Shown piece after piece: positions 1 through 9,450 of a stretch of 30,108 nt of DNA. Below the pieces are notes generated by a model that was not told the DNA's origin, ran no database searches, and worked only from the letters and a program-made list of their open reading frames with translations. The DNA comes from Larix sibirica (Eukaryota > Streptophyta > Pinopsida > Pinales > Pinaceae), in NCBI GenBank assembly GCA_004151065.3, contig NWUY0300002736.1, positions 28,216 through 58,323 of the forward strand, in the 5' to 3' direction. The position numbers and the translations under genes are program-made. The number at the start of each line of letters is the position of its first letter. The first letter of the stretch is position 1.

Positions 1-457
1 TTGTTCTTTCCTTTTGCACATGATCCCACCAGATCATGGTGTCGCCCTTCAAGTCGGTGCATGCAAATTTCACCTTCTTTTCCTTTGTCGTACGCTTCCA
101 TTCAAAAAAAAAATTCCATGGTGTTCATCCAATCTATTAACTCCTCTCATTTAAGACTCCCTGCATATTATGGAACTTCCATTTTTATCCCATCATTCCT
201 CCCTTCTAGAGCCCTTAGCATCCTTTCTTCAAAAGGAAAGCACTCTAATTGTTCTTCTTCATGTTCTATATGTTGATTCTCATCTCCTTGGGTTGTCTCC
301 TCATCAAACACTTATCTTCATATTATTCTATGATTAGCCAGCACGTTTGTAAGATCCGCTACTTGCCTTTGGAGGTTTTGCATATCTCTACACATCTGAG
401 CAAGACCTGCTCTTCCCCTTTCTCTACCAAGAATCTTCCTACTCTGATACCAGATAA
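1..457 (-). pseudogene. Ty3/gypsy gag fragment (antisense, broken)
   Basis: Read on the minus strand, this stretch encodes the N-terminal and capsid part of a retrotransposon Gag polyprotein, which packages element RNA in virus-like particles. Directly after the primer-binding site comes a coiled-coil-like piece (CRDMQNLQRQVADLTNVLAN). An acidic linker follows (DEETTQGDENQHIEHEEEQL), then the start of the Retrotrans_gag domain, ending in TDLKGDTMIWWDHVQKER, where the LKG...WW core is diagnostic. In-frame stops occur after the coiled coil (near 320) and twice between about 130 and 170, so it is not functional. The window edge cuts the gene; the rest of gag-pol would lie to the left. The adjacent tRNA-Met-type primer-binding site supports an LTR element reading leftward. 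The plus-strand reading frames here are shadows. Confidence 0.8.
441..452 (-). other. Retrotransposon primer-binding site (initiator tRNA-Met type)
   Basis: On the minus strand this reads TGGTATCAGAGT, which matches the standard TGGTATCAGAGC complement of the plant initiator tRNA-Met 3' end except at the last base. It sits between the LTR terminus (minus-strand ...GGCTACA, ending at 458) and the gag remnant. That is the expected order LTR, short spacer, PBS, gag. Confidence 0.8.
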
Positions 458-600
458 TGTAGCCAATAAACTTTAATTCATTCACNTCAAAGCCATGCTA
501 CAACCAGAACTATAACCAATAATCAAAGTTACAAACTGCTTTAAAAATAATTATAACGATTTGAGTTTGGAAAATAATTATAACGATTTGAACTTAGATG
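458..600 (-). repeat. 3' end of the 5' LTR of the antisense gypsy element (outer boundary unresolved)
   Basis: The position next to the PBS implies an LTR ending in CA at 458 when read on the minus strand. The far end could not be placed: no matching terminus is visible before about 1500, and one unresolved base lies at 486. A 27-bp direct duplication sits inside (about 544-597; shared core AATAATTATAACGATTTGA). The LTR may be truncated by the small-gene/foldback region that begins near 600, or that region may lie inside it. Confidence 0.5.
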
Positions 601-620
601 TTTCCACAGTGTTTAAACAT

Positions 621-778
621 TGTGTTGAGCCTTCTAGAATTTCAGTGTGTGGAGGTTTAACCATAATTGACGCTCCCTCATCATCAAGAGCCAACTTTAC
701 ATGAATCGTGATGATGAGTAAAGATTCCAGTAGAAACTCTCAACCTCCACACAGTGAAATTCCATAAGACTCAATACA
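621..778. repeat. Inverted repeat / foldback, 37-bp arms, 84-bp spacer
   Basis: The left arm 621-657 and right arm 742-778 are ungapped inverted copies with 32 of 37 positions identical by eye. A second, inner inverted pair (CTCATCATC at 677-685 and GATGATGAG at 710-718) has almost the same centre, so the whole segment can fold as one long imperfect hairpin. Each arm, read 5'->3' on its own strand, encodes a similar peptide: CVEPSRISVCGG from the left arm (plus) and CIESYGISLCGG from the right arm (minus). This suggests inverted duplication of a small coding exon rather than a random palindrome. Confidence 0.7.
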
Positions 779-919
779 ACCATAACAATAATCACTAACA
801 AATTGATATGGAGGAATGAGAATTAATGGAATACCTGACGATCTCGCAATAGCCTGGCTTGAAAAACCAACAATCAGCAGCAGCATCAACACATACGCTA
901 TGCTTCTCTGTGGATCCAT
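740..919 (-). CDS. Candidate small secreted cysteine-containing peptide (59 aa)
   Basis: I do not recognise the family. The frame starts at the ATG at 919 and stops at TGA 742-740. The N-terminus is a textbook signal peptide: MDPQRS, then a hydrophobic core (IAYVLMLLLIVGF), then SSQAIA before a probable cleavage site near residue 25-26. The mature part is about 33 residues and ends in DYCYGCIESYGISLCGG, with three cysteines (two as CxxC). A TATA-like run on the minus strand (965-973) lies about 50 bp upstream of the ATG, so the leader would be short. An excellent splice donor (TCAG|GTATTC, near 844) follows the signal peptide. The real protein may therefore be exon 1 spliced to an exon I cannot find, with the tail read here being intron. 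It could also be a remnant, or chance sequence within an LTR. Confidence 0.4.
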   Translation of the reverse strand: MDPQRSIAYVLMLLLIVGFSSQAIARSSGIPLILIPPYQFVSDYCYGCIESYGISLCGG

Positions 920-964
920 GTTGTACTGGGCTGCTTTTGCTTCCAGTAGTTCTGCATTTGGGTC

Positions 965-973
965 TATATATAT
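965..973 (-). promoter_or_regulatory. TATA-like box upstream of the small-peptide ORF
   Basis: The minus strand reads AATATATATAGACCC here, about 50 bp before the ATG at 919. The spacing would give a leader of roughly 15-25 nt, consistent with a plant core promoter. It could instead be the TATA box of the antisense gypsy LTR, about 510 bp before that element's PBS. Confidence 0.4.
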
Positions 974-1019
974 TCAATGGTTTCTTCAGTGGGTATTAAA
1001 GTCTGCAGTAATACCATCG

Positions 1020-1535
1020 ACTTGGCAGATTTGATTCCTATTGTGTTGAGTTGAATGGAATCGCTTCAAACTTGGACAATACTGCGGCCACAAGTAATAT
1101 ATTGGAGGCTTAAAGGAATCGTTTGTTTGATATGCTCGCAATCCTTTCAGAACAATACTAAGCAAGCACGCCTCTGGTAACGAGGAGAGGAAACTACTAA
1201 TGGCAGGCAGGGAACTCTCACTCCACGATCAACCTCCAGCTGTTTGTTCAATTCATGTTATCTGAAAAGTGGGTATATCGTAAATCGTACTCAACTGAAA
1301 AAGCGATGGACTGCGGTGCAGGAGTACGCTCTATTCTGTCTGTTTGATGATAGAACTATGGGTAATTAATGTACGTCTGCCTTTTCTCCGAAGGACACCA
1401 TAACTGAGCTGTTTTTTCAATTATTTAATGCATGCCATGATTGCTGCAAGTTATGTTAAATTATTCTTCTTATTCTTTTGCCCTTTCCTGAGGATGAACC
1501 CTAACCTGTTCATAGTTTATAATCTAAAAGTAATA
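1020..1535. other. No gene recognised (possible upstream region of the small-peptide ORF)
   Basis: There is no convincing reading frame, RNA or repeat. If the minus-strand peptide ORF is real, this holds its distal promoter. If the antisense gypsy LTR is full length, part of this may be LTR. Confidence 0.4.
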
Positions 1536-1756
1536 CAAAAATGGTGATATATCCATATTATATTTATATATTCCCTTTCCTTTTTCCTTTGCTATGATTG
1601 GATCCTAAAACAAAAATGGTGATATATCCATATTATATCTATGTATTCCTTTTCCTTTTTCCTTTCCTATGAGTGGATCCTAAAACAAAAATGGTAATAT
1701 ATCCATATTATATTTATATATTCCCTTTCCTTTTTCCTTTCCTATGATTGGATCCT
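1536..1756. repeat. 75-bp minisatellite, about 3 copies
   Basis: Units begin at 1536, 1611 and 1686 (CAAAAATGGT...) with a period of exactly 75 bp. They contain ATATATCCATATTATAT, a CCTTT-rich pyrimidine run and a GGATCCT end. Differences are a handful of substitutions and no indels, so the array is fairly recent. A degenerate partial fourth unit may follow at about 1788-1835. Confidence 0.9.
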
Positions 1757-1927
1757 CTTCTCTTCCAAATTTAGATTCTGAAAAGTAAAACAAAAGGGTG
1801 ATATGTATATATTATATTTATACTTTTACTTTATAGATTATGCAAACTTTTAGGCTCAACATGATGTTGCACAAATTTAATTTCTCAAATGAGGACGAGG
1901 TTTCCTCCTATGAGCTCTTTAATCTAA

Positions 1928-2017
1928 GACAAAGTAGGTGGTAGTAGTCCTTGTGAATGTGACCCTTGCTCTTGAATATGAGACAAAGTAGGTGGTAGGA
2001 GTCTTTGTGAATGTGAT
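1928..2017. repeat. Direct duplication, period 54 bp
   Basis: GACAAAGTAGGTGGTAGTAG... at 1928-1963 recurs as GACAAAGTAGGTGGTAGGAG... at 1982-2017 with only a few differences. Nothing coding is apparent in 1757-2200. Confidence 0.8.
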
Positions 2018-2265
2018 TCTATTTAAAGAGTATCATCACCTCTTACCAATCCATAATCACAAAATCAGTTTTAGGGTCTCAATGTATGGTTAGAGTCTTG
2101 GTCTTTCAAGATAGGGATAGTAGGGTTAAATGGATTTGAAAGTGTAGTTTTCTCTAGTTTACTATCTGTTATGAGATACTTGCATAGAATTTAGTTAGGC
2201 TCAATTAGGCTCAATTGACATTGTTTGGCTTGTTTTGGGACCATAATCTTTTGGCAAAAAATGAC

Positions 2266-4065
2266 TTAAAAATAATTTTGGAGGTATTGGAAAAAGGGTT
2301 GAAGGTTGGGAGGTTTGAATTTGAGACCTAATCCCAACCAAATGAATTAAACACCTTCCACTAACAAACATACTCAAACACAAAGTTATGAAGAAAGGGG
2401 AGGTAACATGGTTTTGAACCCAAGGGAGTGCCATGCACCCCCTCCAACGCAAACTCGACTTGAGGATCTTCACATCTTTCTCCTTCACTGCCAATTCATT
2501 CTTTCCTCATCCATCATGGAGAGGTTAAGGTCATGGAGGTAGAGGTTTGATAGGGTAACCTTTCAAGTTCCCAATTCATGGGTTTTGCAAGCCCATATAA
2601 GTTTCTAGGGGACACTTCTCTCTTAGGTTGAAATATTTTTGGTTTATCAATGAAATCATGTTTTTCATGGCTTCTTTCTTTCTGAGCACAATATGGAAAG
2701 TGTTGGATTTTGATTTTACAATTCATATTTGTGTGTTGGATTTTGATTTTACAATTCAAATTTGTGAGTTGGATGATTACCAGGTTAGGTTTTGGTGAAA
2801 TAAATGGCTTAGGCATAACTCCATGAATACTAGGTTGAGTTATAATAATATCTTATTTTTCTTTTTTCAGTTTCATGGTTGAGTTAATGTCCATCATGAT
2901 TTATTGTTATTGTTAAAAAATTACAGGTTTTTACGTTTTAATGGTAGATTCGAAAATGGGTATGTTTCTATTACTTATTTAGAGACTACGCGAGTAGGTG
3001 GTATCTCAAATATACCTTCTACAACCATTAATACTCGGTCTGGGTTATTCCTTACTTGTGTGATGGAAATTGATGAACATAATGTCAAATATTTATTAGT
3101 TATGGGTTGTTAATTTGCAATGTTTTCAAAAGGTCACATCTATAGCTGATTTTATTTCAAATCAGATCAACTTCAGGGGGAATTAGTTCCTTTTTCACTT
3201 GTAACCCCCACTTTCATTCCAAATAAGCTGTTTGTAGAACTGAATTCTATGATATGGGCATAGTTTTAAAAACACAAACCCCCCTCTAGGCATTGTTCCT
3301 TGCTTGAGTTTTTGGGTGTGATTTTGTTTATGGTTTTTTAGGTACGTTGAAAGGATCTCAATAAATAAGGCGCTATAGATAGTTATGTGCCAATTTTTTG
3401 ACAAAACATTCAACCAAATAGTTGTGTGCCAAGTGTTTGATAAAATGTATGAGCAAAAAATTACCTTAAATTTCTCACCTGCAATTAGAATTTCACCTGG
3501 AAAGAACCTAGATGATTATGGAAAAGTATAATTTACAACCATACTAGTCTCTACGAGAAATTAAGCTCTTTTTTTCAATGAAAATTTCTAAGAGTGGATA
3601 ACATTGTATTTTCCCTTGGAATCAATGCTTGAAAGAGGCAAAATTAGGCACATTTAGAGCCAAATTTCTTCAATCAAGGGGATTCAAAACATTTCACCTA
3701 CAACCACTAATACACTGAAAAATAGCCTGAATTTCTAAGTTGCAATCAGATTTTAATTTTCCCCCTCAATTTGTTGATTCAATCCCAAATGAACACTTCG
3801 TCAAGGCTTTTTTGGGGAGAAATCTCTCTCAACTCGAACTTGATTTGAGGCAAATTAAAGGTAATGTGACATTAATGCGCTATAGGAAACAATATAGCTG
3901 AACTTTTATTTTTGAAAAGTGCTAGAATATCAATCATTTACTTTCTTTTGGAAACCAATGCCAAGAACCCCCTACCCTCCAAGCCAAACTTAGCATGTGC
4001 CCAAATAATGTCATGTTTACCTAGTTAATCTGGAAACCATTGATGACCACTTGGACACCAATATT
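2266..4065 (+). repeat. 5' LTR of old Ty3/gypsy element
   Basis: This segment is colinear with 7593-9450. Shared landmarks in order are TTAAAAATAA, GGAGGTATTGG, GGTTGGGAGGTTTGAA, CCCAACCAAATGA, TTGAAATATTTTTGGTTTAT, GAGTTTTTGGGT, TTGTTGATTCAA and the tail ACCATTG..GACCA. Divergence is high by eye, with several indels, so the insertion is ancient. The left edge is uncertain; it could extend to a TG at about 2218. An internal 33-bp tandem duplication (2701 and 2734, TGTTGGATTTTGATTTTACA) also occurs in the other LTR, so it predates insertion. Reading frames in the LTR are fortuitous. Confidence 0.85.
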
Positions 4066-4319
4066 CATTTTATATTTAAACAACAAAGGAGTAACAAATG
4101 CACACCAAGACCACTTGGAGGCACACATCCCAAGAAGAAAATATTGATGATGTGTCATCCTTTTGGCACTTATTTGTATTTAGAAATCTCTAATGAATGG
4201 AGATGATAATGAAACCTTCCTTTGGTCTTAGTTGGCTCATTCTTTGCTTAAGATTTCCTAAGGTCCATTGAATATATAAAAGTCCAAATATTACATAGGC
4301 ATGTGTTACTTGATAATGT

Positions 4320-7300
4320 TGATGCTTAGCAATTTTTCAACACTGATGAACAAATCTGTAGAATCCTCCAAAACAAGGGAGAATTTGAAACCTTGCACAT
4401 TTTTCATGAGATAGAAGAGGAAACCATAGACATAATCCAATTGAAAACGAATAAAATACCCCCTAGATTACCTGTGCTCGAATCCATGTTTGATTCCAAC
4501 AATGCCTCTACATCTACACCTATTATCAATAGTGAATCTATTGTGATGGTGTAAGAAATTGCTCATATAAACCTAGGAACAAAAGAAGATCCAAAAAAAT
4601 TGCATATAGGGTCATCGTGTTGTCCTTGTGATTTCACCTAGTTCATTGAACTCTTGTTAAAGTTCATAAATGTTTTTGCTTAGCACTAAGAGGACCTCAA
4701 AGTATTCAATATGGACAAAATAGGTCATGCCATACCTATGATCCCTAATTCAAATCCTTATAAACAAAAACAAGAAAATAACAACCCTGCATTAAAACAA
4801 ACAATAAGGGTTGAATTCGACAAAATTGAAGCCTCAGGGGTCATTTACCTTGTTTGTTATTCATAATGGGTATATAATTTGGTGCCAGTTAGGAAGAAAA
4901 CTAGGGATAATTGATTATGTGTTGATATTCAACATCTAAACCATGTGTCCTTAGAAGAAAACTACCTTGTCCCACCTATGGAAGAAATCCTCCAACAAGT
5001 TTTTGGTGCCCAAATGATGTCCCTCTTGGATGTTTCTTAGGATACAATTAGATATATCTCAAACCTTTTGATCACCACTTAACTACCTTCACCACCCGTT
5101 GGGGCACATATGCTTACAACAAGATTCCTTTTGTTTTAACTAATTCCAAAAGTACCTTCAGTCGTGCCATGGCCATTGCTTTCAGAGTCTTGAGAGGAAG
5201 ATTATAGTTTTCTACTTTAATAACCTCGACATTCTCCAAAGAACTAGGTAGTCACTTTGGTCACCTTAGGAAATTCCTCCTTAGATGTCACATATTTGGC
5301 ATATCCCTCAAACCTAAGAAGAAATTTTTTGGTGTTAGTAAATGGAAGCTCCTATGTCACATTGCGTCTCATGAAGGTGATACATTTTATCCCAAAAGGG
5401 TGATATCAATCAAACTGGTTTTCATTACATACCATTAAGAAGGAAATGAAAGATAAATTTCCTAAGATGCTTCATTCCTGACTTTGTTCAAATTGTCAAA
5501 CCTTTAAATCGGTTATTGAATAAGGATGTTAAGTTTAAGTGGGACCCTTCTACACATTAAGATTTCGAGTCTATTAAACTAGTCATTGCCTCAACACTAT
5601 GTTGATTAGTCCTAACCATTCCAAATACTTTTTCATATGCACTAACTCATCAGAGGAGACTATTTCTGCAATTTTATTGCAAAAGGATAACAAAGAAAAT
5701 CTTAGTCCAATTGTTTTTGTAAGAAATAATCACAAGACACATTGATTGATCTATTCCCAACTTGAGAAACGTGGTTATTCATTTATAAATCCTTAGAGCT
5801 ATTTCAGCATTACATTAAGGCCACAAAGTTTAGGTCTATGTGCCTATCTCTCTTACCCATTGCTTTGAACCAAACCAAGTTGCATAGTAAATGCTCCAAA
5901 TTGATCATGGGGATACAAGAATATGACCTAGACATTAAACCAATGAAAACCATAAGGGGAACTGGTCTAATCAAATTTCTAATTACGGTCATGTGCCTCT
6001 ATGATAGTTGAATCTACTTTATTTCTTACAAATAAATTCCCAATCAAATTTAGTTGGCCTCATATCCATGGTATGAACCTATCATGTATTTTTTTTTATC
6101 AATGGTGTTTCTCCACCAAATATGGATAATAAAGCCAAGAAAACACTTTGATTAGAAGTTGTATGGTATGTATTACACGAGTAAATCCTTTATAAGAGAA
6201 GTCTTTATGGAGTTTTATCTCATTGTCTTACACCTGATCAAGCCCAAATGGCACTTGAACAATGTCATTTAGGAGTTTTTGGGGGTAATTTTTTAGCCAA
6301 AACTATTACAACAAATGTTTTGCATGCAGGTTATTATTGGTCTTCCCTCCATCTAGGTTCCTATTTTCTAGTTTGAAAGTGTGAATTTTTCCAATGCTTC
6401 ATTGGTAAGCAAAAGTTATATGTTGTGCCTCTTAGACATATTGAAGTACAAGTTTCTTTTGCAAGATGGGGCATGGATTTCATTGGCCCAATATATCCAC
6501 CTTTTAGTGCAGGTCATATAATTATCTGGATTTATACTGACTAATTCACAAAATAGGTAGAAGCAGTTGTTCTTAGGAACCCTAATAAACAACAAGTGGT
6601 AGAATTTATTGAGCTTAACATCCTATCTCACTTCAATATTCTTGCTGAAATATCAACTAACAATGGATTAACTTTCATGTCCAATGGCATGCTTCACCTT
6701 GGTGTCACTTATGGGTCCAAATTTTTAGCTCAACTACCTATTATCCTTAGGGTAATGAATTGGTTGAATCAAAAGATAAAAATATGATTTGAAACCTTAA
6801 GAGAAAGGTCAAAGATGACAAGCGAGATTAACACACTAATCTTAGTATTGATTTATGTGTTGATTGAATCACATTGAATACACCTACAAGCCAAAGTTCC
6901 TACGCCCTGGTGTGTGGAACCCCTACTATCCTGCCCATCCACTTAGAACAACCTATTTCTAAGGAAGAGGATGGTTTCTATCCTTCACAACATTGTTTAG
7001 ATACCTTGATCGAACAAGATGAGATTAGAAGAGATACATTCCAACACCTCCAAAAGAAACAAGACATTATCGGATGATCATTTGACAAGAGAAATATGAT
7101 GGTAAGTTATAAATAAGGACACAATGTCCTGTTGTGGGACAAGGCACATGAGGCCCCATACAAACACTGCAAGTTTGATTCATTATGGTTGGTTCCCTAT
7201 GAGGTTCTAGGCATCGATGCTTTTAGGTTGAAAACCCTAGATGGAAAACCACTATAATTCCCAATGAATGGTCGCCACCTAAATTTATTCTATGCATGAG
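4320..7300 (+). pseudogene. Ty3/gypsy (Tat/Athila-like) pol remnant: RT, RNase H, integrase
   Basis: Pol copies element RNA into DNA and inserts it. Collinear pieces appear across many stops and frameshifts. The linker before RT gives AHINLGTKEDPKKLHIG (about 4560). RT follows with NPALKQTIRVEFDKIEASGV, NLVPVRKK, CVDIQHLNHVSLEENYLVPP and MMSLLDVS (4790-5040), then TTRWGTYAYNKIPF and FGISLKPKKKFFGVSKWKLL-type pieces. The RNase H/connection region has IQEYDLDIKPMKTIRGTG (about 5910-5965). Integrase has RWGMDFIGPIYPP (about 6463-6500) and ends with NGRHLNLFYA (about 7266-7297), the usual end of these polyproteins. Gag and a clear protease were not recognised between the 5' LTR and 4320; about 3 kb is short for the class, so the front is probably deleted or too decayed. 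Non-functional. Confidence 0.85.
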
Positions 7301-7592
7301 TAACCCCATCCTCCATGTATATGTCACCTCAATTTAATGTATGCATGTATATACCTTCACTTTGATTTTGAGCTTTGGACTTGTTTCACTTTAGTTTGAA
7401 ATTTATGCATTTTGGTTTTCCTCTTGATTTTGATCATTTCATTTAGAGCCATAGGCTGCCTACTTCTCCTTGAGCTTTGTTCCATTTGATTTTATGAATG
7501 AGAAATATTTTCTTGTCACCATGTTGCTTATTGAAATATTGTTATCCTAGGAACCCTTTTGATAGGTGTTTTTCTCAAGAGGAAACTATTGC

Positions 7593-9450
7593 TTAAAAAT
7601 AATGGAAATTGGGAAAATGCACCATGGGAACACATTAAAATTAAATTTTTTTGGAGGTATTGGTAAAAGGATTGGAGGTTGGGAGGTTTGAACTTGATAT
7701 GCCACCCCAACCAAATGACTTAAGCCTACCTTCCACTTACCAACATGCCACTTACCAACAAAATCAAACACCAAGTTGTGAATGGAGGGAAAGCAACATG
7801 GTTTTGAACATTCATACATGCATCAAGGAAACCCGAGGGAGTGCCACACACCCAATCCCATGCAAAATCGATTTAGGGGTCTTCCCCCCTTCGTCCTCCA
7901 TTGCCAATTCATTCTTTCCTCATCAATAATGGAACAATGGAGGTCATGGAGGTGGAGGTTTGGCATGGAAACCTCCTAAGTGCCCAATTCATGTGTTTTC
8001 CAAACCCAAAGAAGTTATCAAGGATTTTTTATCTCCTAGGTTGAAATATTTTTGGTTTATGAATGAAATCATATTTTCATGGCTTCTTTGTTCGTGATTT
8101 TAGTATGGAGAGTGTTGGGTTTTGATCTTAACGTTCATATTTGTACTGTGTTGGATTTTGATTTTACAATTTATATTTGTGTGTTGGATGATTTACTGGG
8201 ATAGGTTTTGGTGAAATAAATGGCTAGGGTATACCTCCATGAATGTTGGGTTGAGTTTTTAATAATTTTTTATTTTTTCTTTCGTCGGTTCCATGCCTAA
8301 GTTAATTTTCCAACACGATTTATTGTTCTAGTTTAAAAAAATTGGGGTTTTGAGTTTTAATAGTGGACTTGAACATGTGTAGGTTTATATTATTGGTTAT
8401 TTCGAGAAGACATGAGTAGGTACTATATCAAATCCACTCCCTACAACCATTAATATCAGGTCTAACTTATTCACTACTTGTGTTGTGGAACTTTATGAGT
8501 GAAATACTATGGAATGTTAATATGCAATGTTTTAAGAGAATTACGTCTATAGATGGATTTAATTTTAATCAAATAAACTTCAGGGTGAATCCATACCATT
8601 TTCACATTTAACCCCCATTTTGAGTCCAAAAAATTGTTTTTAGAATTCAATTCTATGATCCGGGCATATTTTAAAAAATGCAGATCCCCATATGTGGGTT
8701 GTTCTTTGCTTGAGTTTTTGGGTTGATTTTGTTTCTAATTTGTTTGGTATGTTGGAAGGATCTCGATAAATCAAGAGATATAGATAGTTATGTGCCAAGT
8801 GTTTGACAAAATATATGAGCCAAAATTGCCATAACTTTCTCATCCATAGTTAGGATTTTAATCAAAAAGAACCCATAAAACTGTGGAAAAATAAAAAAGA
8901 ACCCATAAAACTGTGGAAAAGTATACTTTTCAACCATGCGGGTCTATATGGAAATTTCAGCGTTATTTTTTAGTAAAAAATATTGATAGTGAACAACACT
9001 CTATTTGCCTTGGAATTAATGCTTAAAAGAGGCAAATTCATAACCAAATTTCTTCAATCAAGGGGAAACCCATTTCACCTACAACCATTAATACCATGAA
9101 AAATAGCCCAAATTTCTTAGTTGCATTCAGATTTCAATTTTCCCACTAAATTTGTTGATTCAACCCCAAATGAAAACTTGGCCAAGGATTTTCAAGGGCC
9201 AAATCTTGATCAATTTAAATTTGATTTGATCCAAATGAAAGGTAATATTGCATTAATACATTATATGCAGCAATGGAGGTGAAATTTTATGTTTGAAAAG
9301 TTTTTGAACATCGGGCATTTACTTTATTTTGGAAACCAATTCTAATACCACCCTACCTTGAAAGGAAAAGTCAACATTTTCCCACATAATGGCATTTGTT
9401 TTTAGTTAATCCTGAGACCATTGGCGACCATTTGTACACAAAATATAGAG
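7593..9450 (+). repeat. 3' LTR of old Ty3/gypsy element
   Basis: Colinear with 2266-4065. It differs by an extra ~40 bp near its start (about 7603-7645) and by a private 30-bp tandem duplication at 8864-8920. The ancestral internal duplication is present here at 8113 and 8149. The tail reads GACCATTGGCGACCATTTGT (9416-9435), matching the tail of the other LTR. Confidence 0.85.
8864..8920. repeat. 30-bp tandem duplication private to the 3' LTR
   Basis: AAAAAGAACCCATAAAACTG... occurs at 8864-8890 and identically at 8894-8920. The corresponding place in the 5' LTR (about 3495-3530) has a single copy, so this arose after insertion and recently. Confidence 0.9.

Larger units (their letters stand above)
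2266..9450 (+). mobile_element. Degenerate Ty3/gypsy LTR retrotransposon (LTR-pol-LTR)
   Basis: Two ~1.85-kb LTRs flank a pol remnant in the same orientation. No target-site duplication could be recognised because the exact LTR ends are blurred. The 7300-7590 stretch between integrase and the 3' LTR is noncoding 3' leader, rich in TTTTGATTTTGA-type runs. The polypurine tract may be CAAGAGGAAA (7576-7585), but this is weak. Confidence 0.8.

Noticed and set aside
795-977. 60-codon minus-strand frame at the small-peptide locus
   Set aside because: It is a different frame from the signal-peptide frame starting at 919. It starts upstream of the likely transcription start and has no recognisable features.
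2201-2816. Two minus-strand frames of about 100 codons
   Set aside because: Both fall inside the gypsy 5' LTR and are not preserved in the homologous part of the 3' LTR.
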